64,000 bases of DNA from Vombatus ursinus (GCF_900497805.2 NW_020954562.1:26712318-26776317), one strand, 5' to 3'; positions 35,306-47,099 are shown, counted from the stretch's first letter. Numbers and translations are program-made. The notes: a model not told the origin generated them from the letters alone.

Positions 35306-36104
35306 TATTATCTATTGTTGCCTTAGAAGGAATCTAGATTCATTCTCCCAAATCAAGGCTTTCTATATCTCTCCTTAAGGGTTCCAGAAGTATTACTGAG
35401 GGATCAATAGGGTAGAGTTTCTCTATTGCTATCAGTTTCAGCATATATTCCCAGTGAGTGTTCCTTCCCCCCACCTTATCCACCAGTAATTCAGCATCCC
35501 TTTTCCACTTAACCAATTAACCTCAATTAGTTTTTACAAAGGGGTATTTACTGAGACTACGTAACAAGAAGTATAAAATTTTCCCCTAACACCTTGGGGG
35601 AACATTATGCCACCTCAGTCCCAGGACAGAGTGAACAGATAAAAATAGTTCCTACATAGCATTCACTGAATTTCACTTCCAAATGTGGCGTGGTCCATGG
35701 GCCTGAATCTCTGCTACTGTTGAACTAGATTGAGTAGGTTGCTCAGGATTTCTTGCCTTACTATCTGAGTTCCAATAATCTCATCAAGGGCTCTACTCTA
35801 GGACTTTGGGTGGCTTGCTCCCCTGATATTTTGAAAATCAAAAGGTCCTAGCTCACAAGATCTCCAGTCTCCTTCATCCAAAAGAAGAAAGAATAGATAC
35901 AACAGAAGCAAAAACAGGGTCATGAGCTCATATGCTATGTGGTGGCCTTGGTGGAGAGATAAAGGCATGAAGTCTCTCTTTCCACCAAGGGCTTAGTCTT
36001 CAACTTCTCTAATGCCAGTTAGTCTGGGAAAAACCAGATAAAAGCTGGTCCCACCTTTAGTGCCTTCTGAATAAACTCCAGTCCTGGCTATGCAATCAAT
36101 CAAC
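35306..36104. other. Unassigned sequence
   Basis: The end (about 36030-36090, with AATAAACTCCAG) has an LTR-like flavour, but no paired ends or target duplication were found. Confidence 0.3.
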
Positions 36105-36420
36105 TTTTTCCCCCCAATTTTTAAAACATTTTTATTTAAAGTTTTGAGTTTCAAATTCTATTCCTCCCTCTCTTCCCTCTTCCCTCCCTGATATGGTAAG
36201 AAATCAGATATAGGTTATGCCTGTGCAATTATATAAAACACTTCCATAATAGTCATTTTGCATAAGAAGACTCAAATAAAAGAAAAACAATAAAAGAAAA
36301 TTAGAAATAGCACGCTTCAGTCTGTATTCAATAAATATCAGTTCTCTCTCTGGAGATGGATAGTATGCTTCATCATTAGTCCTTTGGGGTTGTCTTGGAT
36401 CATTGTATTGTCCCCAGCCT
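36105..36420 (-). repeat. L1 3'-UTR fragment (antisense)
   Basis: TTTTATTTAAAGTTTTGAG, CAAATTCTATTCCTCCCTCTC, GCAATTATATAAAACACTTC and TGGATAGTATGCTTCATCATTAG correspond to the L1 3' end at 11870-12200 read in the same direction. Confidence 0.65.
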
Positions 36421-36529
36421 CTTCTGAATGAGAAATTGCACCAACTCCCCTCTATTACATACTACAGATGAAGTTCCATTATGCTTCTTACATATAGGAC
36501 ATCCCACAAAGCTATATTATAATGAAGGC

Positions 36530-36720
36530 TGGATATATATCTTTGTGTATATGTGTATATACACATACGGACACATATATGTACATATACATATGTGTGT
36601 ATGCATAACACACAAGCACATGTACATATATACATATGTATACATATCTATGCAGATGATGCCACCTTATACATATATATGCGTGTGTGTGTATAGGGGG
36701 GCATCACCTGCATAGATATG
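36530..36720. repeat. TA/CA microsatellite with an imperfect hairpin
   Basis: Alternating TATA, CACA and TGTG units. Within it, 36643-36673 and 36690-36720 are inverted copies: CATATCTATGCAGATGATGC on the left, and on the right the reverse complement of CATATCTATGCAGGTGATGC. They extend about 30 bp with a few mismatches around a roughly 16-bp loop. Confidence 0.7.
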
Positions 36721-37256
36721 ATAGCCCTGAGCCATGCTGGCCTTGAGAGGTCTAATTCTAAAAGTGATAATTCCTTTGAAAGAGCATAAGCAGGAACATC
36801 CACAGCTGTGATGGCAGAGGTAGTAGCAGAAAACAGATGGCAGTTATGGAGAGAAAGTATAGCAGCAATAAAAGCAGAGCATGAAGCTTCCAAGTCCCAG
36901 TAGGGGAGGATGCCAGGAGGAATGACAACAGCAGACGAGCTAGGGAATTCCTGGACCGCAACGAGATGCTGGAACATCATGCAGATGGAATAATGGAACA
37001 ATACCATCAGGAACACTGTGTGCCATAATGGCACACTGGCAGGATGAGTCAATTAGACTCTACCTGGCACCAGCCAGAGAGGAAGGTTTCAGGACACTCT
37101 AGAAACACCAAGTTTTTCTCTCTATTTAGGGGGTGGGGGAATGTCTCAAACTCTCTTCCTCCTCTTCCTTAGCCTCGACAAGTGGTGCTATATTTTATAC
37201 ATAGGTACTTGGGAGAAGTGGGGTTCACCAGAACTGAGTTTCATTGACTATTTGTG
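36721..37256. other. Unassigned sequence
   Basis: Nothing is recognised. A minus-strand frame (36648-37052) has no known domain. Confidence 0.3.
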
Positions 37257-37475
37257 GCAAGAATTCTCAACTTTTTTGAACCATGGACCCTTTCATCAGT
37301 AGAGTGAAACCAGTGGACCCCTGAAGGAAATGGTATATTTCAGTAGAGGTTACTGGAAAATAAAGATGTTATTTTTGTCATTATATTATTATTATTATTA
37401 TTATTATTGTTTGTTGACCCTCTGAAATATATCCACTACCCCCAAGGGTTACATGGATTTCAAGTCACGAACCCG
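37257..37475. mobile_element. hAT-like MITE
   Basis: One end reads CAAGAATTCTCAACTTTTTT, then GAACCATGGACCCTTTCATC. The other reads TACATGGATTTCAAGTCACG, then AACCCGTGG. Together they fit the 'CAGGGGTTCTTAACCTTTTT...GGACCCC...GTTAAGAACCCCTG' type of hAT element. An (ATT)n run at 37383-37410 lies inside. The ends are too decayed for a target duplication. Confidence 0.5.
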
Positions 37476-37499
37476 TGGATTTTGGGATTTGGTATAAGT

Positions 37500-37722
37500 T
37501 ACAGTAGGTAGAATGCCAGGCCTGAAGTCAGGAGGACCTGAATTCAAATCTGGCCTCAAACATTTACTGACTCTGTGACCTTGGTCAAGTCACTTAACCT
37601 TGTTTGCCTCAGTTTCCTCATCTGTAAAATGAGCTAGAAAAGAAAATGGCAAATCACTCCAGTATCTTTGGGGTCATGAATAGGGTCACAAAGAATCAGA
37701 CACAACTGAAAAAACTGAACGT
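37500..37722 (+). mobile_element. Mar-1-type CORE-SINE
   Basis: The head is degraded. Then CCAGGCCTGAAGTCAGGAGG, GAATTCAAATCTGGCCTCA, GTCAAGTCACTTAACCTTG, TTTGCCTCAGTTTCCTCATC, AAATCACTCCAGTATCTTTG and AAGAATCAGACACAACTGAA. Confidence 0.85.
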
Positions 37723-38789
37723 CACTTTTTGTATTATTTATCATGTGTAATAAACTTATTCTATATTTCATTCCACATTCATTTGGTGCTTTTAAGGAAA
37801 CTGAAGATACCTAGGCCTTAGCAAAATAAGCTGACTCCTGATGTTCCCAGGGGGATCTCTGAGTGGAGGTCTGAGGCAAAAAAGAAATAGCTTAATTCAT
37901 GCAAACCCAGAACTTCAGTTCTACATCTTCAGCTATCAAATATAACATCTACCACAAGCTACCCCAGTCTCAGCACTTGTAGAGTATAGTCTGGGAACCA
38001 GGTTCAAAGTCCTATAGGTCCAAACTATGAGTCTAAAATGCTGCCCACAGTCCCACGCCATTGTGTCTCCCTTTAATAGTCACCCAGTAGATTCAATAAG
38101 CTCAAAATGGAGGCATTTACTGAGATGTATAGCAAGAACAGTAGCTACAAAACATTCTCTCCAATAAACCTGAGGTACATTTCCCATAAATATACATAGC
38201 AAGGACACCATAGCCAATATAAAATAAATCCCTCCTGTAATGAAAATTTAAGGCAGAGTTTAGGCAAATGGCATGTAGTGACACCAGTGGGTTAGAATGT
38301 TTTGTTGATACTCACAGTCAGGGATAGAGCAGCATGCAACCTTTCTTGCCCCCACTGTCCCATGGGGCAACATACTATGAGTGATGGCCCAAACTTGGAA
38401 CATGCATTGGACCTCTGGGAGTTTACATAGGGTTTTCAGATAAAGAGCCTGCTGTAACAACTGACACTTCTGGGACAATGGGATCAGGGACCATAGACCA
38501 GTGGCAAAATGGGAGTATTTAAAAATTAACTAAGAAGGTTTACTGAAGATAAGAAAAGTGGAAGTATCACTGTGCTGTATCAGCAAGCTTGCTGGAAAGT
38601 TTTAGTCGCAGTTCTTATTAGAACAGGGTACAATTTAAACTTTAAGCATACTAGCTAGATATGGATATAGATAGATGTATACATAGATATAGATATAGAG
38701 CTAGCTTAGATCCATGTTTCCCTTTTCTTAGAGGATAAATAGTTATAAGAGCAAAGACTTACATTTTGATTTATACCATTTAATACATT
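37723..38789. other. Unassigned sequence
   Basis: A weak resemblance to 35510-35680 (ATTTACTGAGA...CAAGAA) is noted, but it is not enough to name a family. A short GATA-type run is at 38660-38700. Confidence 0.3.
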
Positions 38790-38960
38790 TGAAATAGGAG
38801 CAATATCCTAACCCCTCCCCTCCCATGCAAGTTAATCTAGCTTTCTCTTAGAGGTATTGAAATCTTGCTCTAGATTTGGTTCACTCAGGGGACTAAAGGC
38901 TCAGACTGTTGACATCACTTCTTCATTGCCTAGGTATATAACTGCCACAAGGAGCTTCAG
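38790..38960 (+). repeat. Local direct repeat, copy 1
   Basis: It shares AGCAATATCCTAACCCCTCC, CAAGTTA..CTAG, GGACTAAAGGCTCAG.CTG, TTGACATCACTTCTTC and CACAAGGAGCT with 39582-39752. The family is unknown. Confidence 0.65.
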
Positions 38961-39581
38961 TGGTGGGGGGAAAGGGAATTGAAAAAACAATACTTAATTC
39001 TTCCCAGGAGCCCAAAGACATTTCTGGAATTAGGAATGTGGACAAATGTGCCCATGTAAATTTTCCACTGTCACCCCACTCTCCAACCCCAAAACCATGA
39101 GCTATGAACTTTAATTCTCCCTCTCTAGAACTTCCAAGAAAGGGCCCCTGTAGAAAGTAGAGCCTAGGTAGCTGACCCTTACATAATAGGCAGTTGGCAT
39201 AGCAGTATTAGAGCAGTGGGTACAAATGTGGGAAGTAGCATCAATGGTAAAAGAATGAGTCATCCTTTACTTTGAGATATACATTGTAAACTGCAAAGAT
39301 TTAGCATCACCCACCACATGGACCCGATCAGTTAGTCCTGGGATTTGGGCCTTCCTGGGACTCTCTGAGATTCTATCACTCTGTCAGGTAGCTATTATTT
39401 TGCTTGTTGTTTTGATTGCATTTCTATTTAAGTTTTTCTCTTCCTCTTTTAGTGTTGATAGTATCAGGTTTCTGGAATATTAAAGGTTAGCCCTAATACC
39501 AGTAATGGCCGTAAGGTCATTTAAGTAGGGAAAGATCCTCCACAACATGTTAAAGACCTTACCACCAAGAGATGGTATGTG
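38961..39581. other. Sequence between the two direct repeats
   Basis: About 620 bp with no recognised content. Confidence 0.35.
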
Positions 39582-39752
39582 GCAGGAACAATATCCTAAC
39601 TGCTGCCCCCATACAAGTTAGACTAGTTTTTTCTTAAAAAGTTTGGATTCCATCCTTGAGACTTTGTTGGCTCAGAGGACTAAAGTCTCAGGATGTTGAC
39701 ATCACCTCCTTATGATCTAAGTACAAAACCACACCAAGGAGCTCTAAATCTT
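39582..39752 (+). repeat. Local direct repeat, copy 2
   Basis: GAACAATATCCTAACTGCTG, CAAGTTAGACTAGTTTTTTC, GGACTAAAGTCTCAGGATG, TTGACATCACCTCCTTATG and CCAAGGAGCT, collinear with copy 1. Similarity stops abruptly at both sides. Confidence 0.65.
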
Positions 39753-40650
39753 TGTGATTTGACTGGTGGGTCATAATGGGCAACTCAGGCAAAAGGGCAA
39801 CTCGGCTGAGTAAACCTGAGGGTCCTCAGTGCCTGTTCTTATTCAATAGCTCTCTCTTGCTACAGGCAAATAAATCTGCTCTTGTTAATTGTGGAATGAA
39901 TGTCCTACAAGTGTCTCATTTCCTTCCCGTATTGAATCTAAACTACCAGGGTATTGGCCTGAGTCAGGCTCAGCCCAGAACAAAGTTCCACAGCACTCTG
40001 TGCTATTAAATGTTTAATAGCATTGATTGACACTACTGAATTCATATGGTTCTATTAAGCACATCAAAGATCCATGGAGACAAATTACATGCTGCCAAAA
40101 ACAATTGAACAGATATTTAAAATAGATGATGTCATTTAAAATGTCATCTGTTGAATTGAAAGACATGAAATTCTTAAGAAGAAAGAATGGAAATCCTTTA
40201 CATCAGCTCCTAAGCCATGCATTAATAAAAGAATACTCCTAAATTTGGGGGTTATAGGAAGATAACTATGAGATAATATTCACTAGTAGTCCTATCTAGG
40301 CTATCTTGACATTATTGATAAGAGAACACATATAGAAGGGTTCTAAATTAACTTTCATTCTAACCAAATTATCCTGAAAGACCAACACAAAGGCATGATC
40401 AGAGCAACCAGAGCTCCTGGGTTTCTACTAATTGTCCTTTTATAGAGATGGAAAGATGTTGATGGATTTAACTAAAAGTTATAGTCAGAGAAATTCTGCT
40501 TATAGCAATGTTTCCATTGTGGAACATTTAGACTGTAGTTCTCAAAGGGTGACTCATATAATTTTGTGGGGCAATCATGAAATTCTCAACCTCCCTAACT
40601 CCCCAAAATACATTTAACTCATTTCAATTTTATATGAATATATGCCATTC
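39753..40650. other. Unassigned sequence
   Basis: No repeat family or gene is recognised. Confidence 0.35.
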
Positions 40651-41108
40651 AGTACTTTCATTTTTAAAAGTTTTATTTTTGCCTTTTGTTTTTTAAACCA
40701 TAATCACTTCCCAATATGTACCATTCCTGCCCAAAGTGACTCCTGTAATAAAGAAAAGTTAAGCAAAACTAATCCACACAGCAACTGCATCTATCAACAT
40801 ACACAATGTCTGGCATCTTCCAGTCTCTTCCCCTTCCTCCCCTTAATAAGAAGTAGAAGGTATATTTCATCATTAGTTCTGAGTTTAGCTGCTATTTAGT
40901 GTTATTTTTATTTTCATTATTTTGATTACCATGTATGGTGTCCTTCTCATTCTTCTTTCTTCACTTTGCTTCAGTACATAAAAATCATTCCATTTTTTTT
41001 GATCTTTCATATTTGTCATTTTGTGCAATGTCATAATATTCAATTTATTTCATATGCCAGTTTATTCTGCCATTCACGGTCAATGAGCCCTTTATTATCA
41101 AAGCCCAA
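40651..41108 (-). repeat. L1 3'-UTR fragment (antisense)
   Basis: T-rich start, then AGGTATATTTCATCATTAG, TTCACTTTGCTTCAGTACAT and TTTATTCTGCCATTCACGG, parallel to the antisense ORF2 end and 3' UTR of L1 (compare 12280-12420, TTCAGCCATTCCTC). It is diverged and probably a different L1 subfamily. Confidence 0.6.
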
Positions 41109-41110
41109 GA

Positions 41111-41216
41111 TTTTTTCTCTTTTTCTTTTCCTTCTTTCTTTTTCTTTCTTTCTTCCTTCCTTCCTTCCTTTCTTTTCTTTTTTCTTTCTTCCTTCCTTCC
41201 TTCCTTCCTTCCTTTC

Positions 41217-41310
<94 letters not shown>

Positions 41311-41345
41311 TTCCTTCCTTTCTTCCTTTTTTTCTTTCTTTTTTT
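41111..41345 (-). repeat. Perfect polypyrimidine tract (CTTT/CCTT units)
   Basis: 235 bp with only C and T on the plus strand, mostly TTTC with CCTT blocks. It follows the L1 fragment. Confidence 0.95.
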
Positions 41346-41488
41346 GGTGGGGGGAGTTTACAGCAACAGGCATCATAAAATATCAAAAGAACAAGAGGAA
41401 AATGCAATCACCTGAATCTGGGAATCCATGGCCTGGCTGTACTCTTAGAGCTCCATATTTGTCGCTTCTTAAATTACATTTCAGAAGA

Positions 41489-41499
41489 ATATTTCTCTG

Positions 41500-41538
<39 letters not shown>

Positions 41539-41570
41539 ATGTCTGTCTCTGTCTCTCTGTCTCTTTCTTT
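41489..41570. repeat. TC/TG microsatellite
   Basis: TCTC and TGTC runs. Confidence 0.9.
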
Positions 41571-41994
41571 AAAAAAGTACTTCAGTACCATAAGTAGATC
41601 AAAGTAAGAATAACAATGTGGAATGTACTTCAATAATCCAACCTAAAAGGTTTTGTTTGTTTTGTTTTCAACTAAAGTGACAACGATTGTGTTGAGACTG
41701 GCAGCAAAGAAGATGGGAACCAAGGTGGGGGAAATACTTCAGCAATATACTGAGATAGTCCAAAAAGTTATTTGCAGGAAAGCAGTTAATATAAACACAG
41801 CCAACTCCCTACTGTGTCAGATTGAGGAGCACTCTCATCAAATTAAACCATCAGAAATACCAAATTTGCAAATGAGACATGTCAGCTACTGAATAAGTGA
41901 AAAAAGAATGGGAAATACTTCATTTCCTTTTATGTTTCCGTATTCTGCCTTTCTATTTTCATGATTGCATGATTATTTCTATGTTAATCATATT
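41571..41994. other. Unassigned sequence
   Basis: A 79-codon plus-strand frame at 41653-41892 shows no known domain. Confidence 0.3.
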
Positions 41995-42095
41995 GATAAT
42001 TTCTCTGGGCCTCAGTTTCCTCATTTGTAAAATGAGGCACTTGGACCGGATGGCCTCTAAGGATCTTTCCAGCTCTAAATCTATAATCCTGTAGT
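41995..42095 (+). repeat. MIR 3' part
   Basis: CTGGGCCTCAGTTTCCTCAT, TTGTAAAATGAGGCACTTGG and CTTTCCAGCTCTAAATC. Confidence 0.75.
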
Positions 42096-42149
42096 CTGCT
42101 GACTATTATACTGGGTAGGGAGACCATAGCTGTTTTATTTTCCTTTTTC

Positions 42150-42443
42150 CATTGAGCACTTAGGATATATAGCCATCGTAAACTCCCTGAGATCAAGAAC
42201 TAACTGGCTTGTTTGTTTTTGTATCTCCATCAATCCTAGCACAATGGTTTGAACAAAATAGTAACTTCAGTGGTTTTGTGATTCATTCATGTGAGTATTC
42301 CCTCTTCAATTACAACCCCATCAATATTTGCATGTCCTTTGTGATTCTTGTCCTGATTTCCTTAAAGGTCCTTTACCAGGGGTCCACCCAATATATTCAA
42401 TGTCTTGTTCTTGTTTTCTTGATATTGCATGGATGCCAGCTAG
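42150..42443 (+). repeat. Composite segment, copy 1 (L2-like end plus unknown part)
   Basis: AACTGGCTTG.TTG..TTTGTATCTC, TAGCACAATGGTTTGAACAA and AGGGGTCCACCCAA also occur in order at 47100-47354. The first part resembles an L2 3' UTR; the middle is unnamed. Confidence 0.5.
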
Positions 42444-42610
42444 TCAAATATTTTTTAAGTGCCTACCATGCACCAGGCACTGTGCTAAGTGCTGAGGATA
42501 CTAATATGAGAAAGACAATACATGCTTTCAAGGAACTTACACCCTAATGAGGGAACCAACACCCAAAAAGAAGCTGACGAAGTGGAGAGAGGGAAGGCAC
42601 CCAGCACTGG
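42444..42610 (-). repeat. L2 3' end (antisense)
   Basis: AAGTGCCTACCATGCACCAG, GCACTGTGCTAAGTGCTGAG, CAAGGAACTTACACCCTAAT and GTGGAGAGAGGGAAGGC match the reverse-complement L2 end. Confidence 0.8.
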
Positions 42611-43199
42611 GATGTGATGGAGAAGATCAAAGGAGTCCCACCAGGTCAGAAATGAAGAGATGAGCATCTGAGTACCCTCCTTAAACGGAGGGTTTGGGGA
42701 GGAGCTCTCTGCTCCCCAATCAAAAGAGTTCTGGGGCAGAGGACACTCACAAGATATAAGTTCCAAGACTGATGTTATCTTGTAAGATAAAAAGTTGCTT
42801 GGGTATGGTGAAGACCAAAAGAGTACCACTGGATGGGGAATACCAATGGATGATAGCTATGGGCTATCCATCATCATCTTTTGCTTTCACTCATCCAATT
42901 CTCTAATAATATCCTTAATGCCATTTCTCCTGCAATAGTCTTCAGTTGAAATGTGTTGTTCCCTGCTCTACTCATTAAGGAATCCCCAATGCCTTAATTT
43001 TTTTTGTAATCCTCAGAGTTATTGCTTTGGAGATTGTGATCTTGTATGATTCATATCCATATAATATTACTGGAAGAATTTTATTATTTTTAATATACCT
43101 TTGTTTCAAACCAAGGCTTGGTGTGATTTAAAACATCGTGCAAATTTCCAATGAAAATCCAGTTCAACTCTGAGCCAAGATCATTATCCACGTATAGTA
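42611..43199. other. Unassigned sequence
   Basis: The first 150 bp may still be diverged antisense L2. The rest is not recognised. Confidence 0.3.
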
Positions 43200-43202
43200 A
43201 TG

Positions 43203-43270
43203 AAATATATATGTGAATGCATATATATGTGTATGTGTATACACACACACATATATATATACATATATAT
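43203..43270. repeat. TA/CA microsatellite
   Basis: ATATATATG, GTGTATGTGTA, CACACACACA and TATATATATA units. Confidence 0.9.
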
Positions 43271-43544
43271 GAAATTGTTCATTTAACTGTCTATCATAAT
43301 CTGAACAATATGCATTCTTCATACACTTGGTTTTTACTCTGTGGATGGTTAGACCAAACTCTTTTGAGACAATATTTATATGTTTACTGAATAAATTAAT
43401 TAATACCAGGAATTATAGAAACTTAGAGTTGTAAGAAGGAACTTGTAAATGAGTTTTCCAATCTACCATGGATTGGACCAATAAAATGTAAGGAAAGGAA
43501 AAAGAACAGGATATCAAGAAGCAGTCAACAAAAACAAGTATATT

Positions 43545-43795
43545 ATGATAGCAATAATAATATCTAGCATTTACATGTCACTTTAAGATTAGCAAAACAC
43601 TTTACAAATATTACCTCATTTGATCCTCACAACAACCCTGGGAAATAGGTGCTATTATTATCCCCATTTTACAGATGAGGAAAATAAGAAAGACAGAGGT
43701 TAAGTGACTTCCCCAGAGTCATAGCTAGTAAATGTTTGAAACAAGACTTGAACTCAAGTCTTCCTGATTGCAAGTCCAGCCTTTTATTCTTTTGC
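43545..43795 (+). repeat. MIR-type SINE
   Basis: AATATCTAGCATTTACATG, CACTTTACAAATATTACCTC, TTTGATCCTCACAACAACCC, GTGCTATTATTATCCCCATT, CAGAGGTTAAGTGACTTCCC and ACTTGAACTCAAGTCTTCC: complete. Confidence 0.85.
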
Positions 43796-44099
43796 TCCAA
43801 CACTTAGTAGAGCAGATCAGCAAGATTGTAACAAGCAAGAGGGGAGGAATCTAAAATAATACTATAAGAGAGGTTGTTCTTAAAAGCAAAGCAAAGGCAC
43901 TTGTACTTTTTCCTATAGGTCGGTGGTCTCCAAACTATTTTGTTTGTCAAAAAAAAATTGAGCACATACCTCCAATGTATGTCTAGTTTATTTATAAATC
44001 ATAAACAGACTAAAATTATTTATTTAATTTATAAATCATAAGCTAAAAATACATTATAATTTTTAGATAAGATAAAGATGGAATAATATTTGATGCTAG

Positions 44100-44430
44100 A
44101 GTTGATGGGAGCCATTGGAGTTTACTGAATAAATGAGTGACATGGTCTCACCTGAGCTATCAGAAATCGTTTTGGCTACTTACTGTGTGTACTGTGGAGG
44201 ATGGATTGTAGAACGGAGAGACTTATATCAAGAAGAGCCACTAGGAGGTAAGTAGTCCAGGCAAGAAAGACTGAAGTAGAGTTGTGGATGTGTACGTAGA
44301 GAGAAAGGGACAGATGTGAGAGATGCTGTGGAGATAGAAATAAGATTTGGTGATTGATTACAGCAAGGGAAGGTAAAGCATGGAAAATAACACTGAGGCA
44401 CTATTAAAGATGACAACCTGGATGATGGGA
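44100..44430 (-). repeat. L2 ORF fragment (antisense)
   Basis: GGGAGCCATTGGAGTTTACT, GAGTGACATGGTCTCACCTG, GGAGGATGGATTGTAGA and GTAGTCCAGGCAAGA follow the antisense of the L2 reverse-transcriptase 3' part ('...GACTATTGCAATAGCC...CATGTCACCCC...'). Confidence 0.7.
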
Positions 44431-44819
44431 AAAATTACTGTGCCCTTCACAGAAATAGGGAACTTTAGAAGATGAGTGGGCTGAGGGAAAATATGATATA
44501 ATAAGATCTATTATACATATTGCAACCCAGCCAGGCCTTCTCATTCCGTGTTACGTACTCTGCCCCACTCAAAATAAAAAGGGGATCACTGTTCCAAGCT
44601 AAAGATCACCACCATCTAAGGGTCACCTACTACATTTGCAATGTGATTTGGGGTAGCAGGTTGTAAACTGCCCTTAGTGACCTGCTCCTGGTGCAAGAAG
44701 CAGGGAATTTAAGAACTTGAACAATGAAGGGAAGAGGTGGAATGGGAGAATATGGGAGAATTGTGGTTGTTTAGGAGACAAATCCTATGATTGTCTGTCA
44801 CAGGCAGGGGCTGGTCTGG

Positions 44820-44945
44820 AATATGTATTCATTCACGCATTTATTCATGCATTCATTCATCCATTCATTCATTCTTCAAGTGTTTATTGAGCCCTTACCC
44901 AGTGTGTTCAAGACAATATAAATGGCACTAAGGTGAATACTTTAT
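44820..44945 (-). repeat. L2 tail with CATT repeats (antisense)
   Basis: ATTCATTC-type units, then AGTGTTTATTGAGCCCTTAC, CCAGTGTGTTCAAGACA and a 'GATCTCTGTCCCAGCC'-like end. Confidence 0.65.
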
Positions 44946-45054
44946 GATCTCTGTCCCAGCCTTCCTCCATCACTGCTTAATTGTGTTTACCCAGGAGAAA
45001 GAATTCCTCATTATGGTCCTACTGTTTGACTCATGGGATCATACATTTAAAGTT

Positions 45055-45255
45055 ATGACAACAGCTATCATTTACATTATGTCTGTAAAGCACTTTACAT
45101 ACATTATCCCATCTGATACTCACAAGAAACCTGAGATAGGTGCTCTTATTCTCGGTTTACAGATAAGGGAAGATATTGAGACTTAGAAATTAAGTGACTT
45201 TCCCAGGTTATACAGCTAGGAAGTGTTTGGGGTAGGATTCAAGTCACATAATCTA
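45055..45255 (+). repeat. MIR-type SINE
   Basis: ACAGCTATCATTTACATTAT, AAAGCACTTTACATACATTATC, GATACTCACAAGAAACC, GTGCTCTTATTCTCGG, AAGTGACTTTCCCAGG and GGATTCAAGTCAC. Confidence 0.75.
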
Positions 45256-46110
45256 ACCCCTTCATTATGTAAATAGAGAACTAAGCTTCTGAGTAAACCA
45301 TAAATCTTTTTTGCTGTCCTATAATGTGGTGAAAATGCTTAGATATCCCCATAAAAAAAAATCACCAAAGTAATTACCAGTGTGTTTCATTTATACAAAT
45401 ACATCCTATTTAAGGTTAAGAAAGGAAGAGGTGAAAGTAATGGATCTGAGATAAATTGTGAGATTAATTTAATTTAATGTGAGCAGTCTTTGAGAGCAAG
45501 TACTTAAGTAGAACTAACTAAACCAGGGCAGATGCTGCTTTGCTCCAAGGCATGGCATCTGGAGGAATATGTGTTTTCCCCTTCAGTATTGCCCTATAAA
45601 TCACCTTGGAATTCCTAGCCAGCTTGCACCACCAAACTGTGCCCCCACTGCTGGGCTAAAGTCACCCAGAAATCCATTGCCATGGTACCTATTTCCTGGA
45701 GCCCATCTTCCCTCTAGCCTTCACTGACCACCCACTGGGATGGGTACAAGGATTAGACTCTCTGACAAGACAGGCTATCCCCTTGGCCAACTCAACTCTT
45801 TGTGGTTGGATTATCCTTTGCCTTGCTGTGGCCCCCTACTTTTTCTCAAATGTTTTTGGCCTAAGCTCAGGGCCATGCAGCTTAGATCTAGGGAGTCCTT
45901 TTCACTCAGTCCAGGAAGTTCTAGTCCTTGCATAGACTATTGTTTTGTTGTTGTTTGGCAGTGATTTCTCTGGTGTAGGGAGATCCTGAGGATAAACTAT
46001 CTCTGACAATGCATATCAGCACCTTCTCTGAAATGAGTACTTTTAGAGAATTGTCTATGCCGCACTGCAAAGTAAGGTACCTGTCTCTTATAAAATGACT
46101 AGAATACATT
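45256..46110. other. Unassigned sequence
   Basis: Somewhat GC-richer at 45520-45900. No CpG island, coding frame or repeat family is recognised. Confidence 0.35.
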
Positions 46111-46111
46111 C

Positions 46112-46290
46112 AACAGTGTGCTGGTAAATGTTTAACTACCAGCTTTCTGGATGTACAAAACAACATACTTTAAAGTTTAATATGCATTATTAACATTTTC
46201 TACATACTTATACAAAGTGAAATAAGCAAAAACAGGAAAATGGTTTACACAATGACTACAACAACGTAAACGGAAAGAACAACAAAACAA
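46112..46290 (+). repeat. Unnamed inverted-ended repeat, copy 1
   Basis: CAGTGTGCTGGTAAATGTTT, AACTACCAGCTTTCTGG, TAAAGTTTAATATGCATTATT and AACATTTTCTACAT. Same family as 48462-48655 and 57713-57975. Confidence 0.6.
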
Positions 46291-46299
46291 TTTAATATT

Positions 46300-46980
46300 A
46301 ATGGCACTAAACTGAATGACCAAAGTTGGCCCCAAAAAAGAGATAAAAGAATGTACCTCCCTTTCTTTCCTTCAGAAGTGATGGTGGTGGGAGCTACATC
46401 TCACCTCTATGGGATTCAACTCTACATATAATCTCAGACTTGGTCAATATCTTGGATAGCTTTGCTGAATGACTTTTTTTTCCTATTTTTTTTAATTCTT
46501 TGTTATAAGTGATGATTCTCAAGGAAGGGAATGAATGGGATATGTTGGGAAACATAGGTGACGTAAAAATATATCAATAAAAATTTAAAAATATAGATAG
46601 ATGTAGCACATATTTTTTTAAAAGGGATTAAAAAAAGAAAGTTAGGATCAGGTTTGTATCTGAGTGGTAGCCTGTAAAATGCCATGTCATTAATTCATGT
46701 GCCATTGTGAAATATTTGAGCCAATAATAATGGCTCTTGGCTGGACTTACTGCTTTACAGTTGGCAAAGAAACTAAGTTTTTTAGCACCTTTTACATAAC
46801 TGTTTTCTTGTTCATTTTACCAATGGTGTACAAACTTTCTTTTCAATGTTTGAGAAGACTTACGCTTTCCTTGTATTGAACTTGTGACTGTATCATCAAC
46901 CAGAAGTTTTCTATATTCTTCTTCCTCAGAGGTTGACTCTCTCCTATGATTTCTCGGCTTCTCAAGCACCCATAGTAATG
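46300..46980. other. Unassigned AT-rich sequence
   Basis: No landmark is recognised. Confidence 0.3.
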
Positions 46981-47030
46981 TTTATTTTATTATTATTATT
47001 TATTATTATTATTATTATTTTATTATTTGA
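46981..47030. repeat. ATT/TTTA microsatellite
   Basis: TTATTATTATT runs. Confidence 0.9.
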
Positions 47031-47099
47031 ACTGCTTTGACTCCATGTATCATTATTTTAACCTCTTGTCTTTTTATGGTGCCAGAGCACATTTTCCAA

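Noticed and set aside
35510-38200. Weak similarity between about 35530-35600 and 38110-38170 (ATTTACTGAGA...CAAGAA)
   Set aside because: Too short and gapped to claim a shared repeat without an alignment.
40966-41415. Open frames of 92-149 codons rich in FLS or KER
   Set aside because: They are translations of the polypyrimidine tract.
43921-43960. GGTGGTCTCCAAACTATTTT as a hAT-type end
   Set aside because: A matching second end could not be placed before the L2 at 44100.
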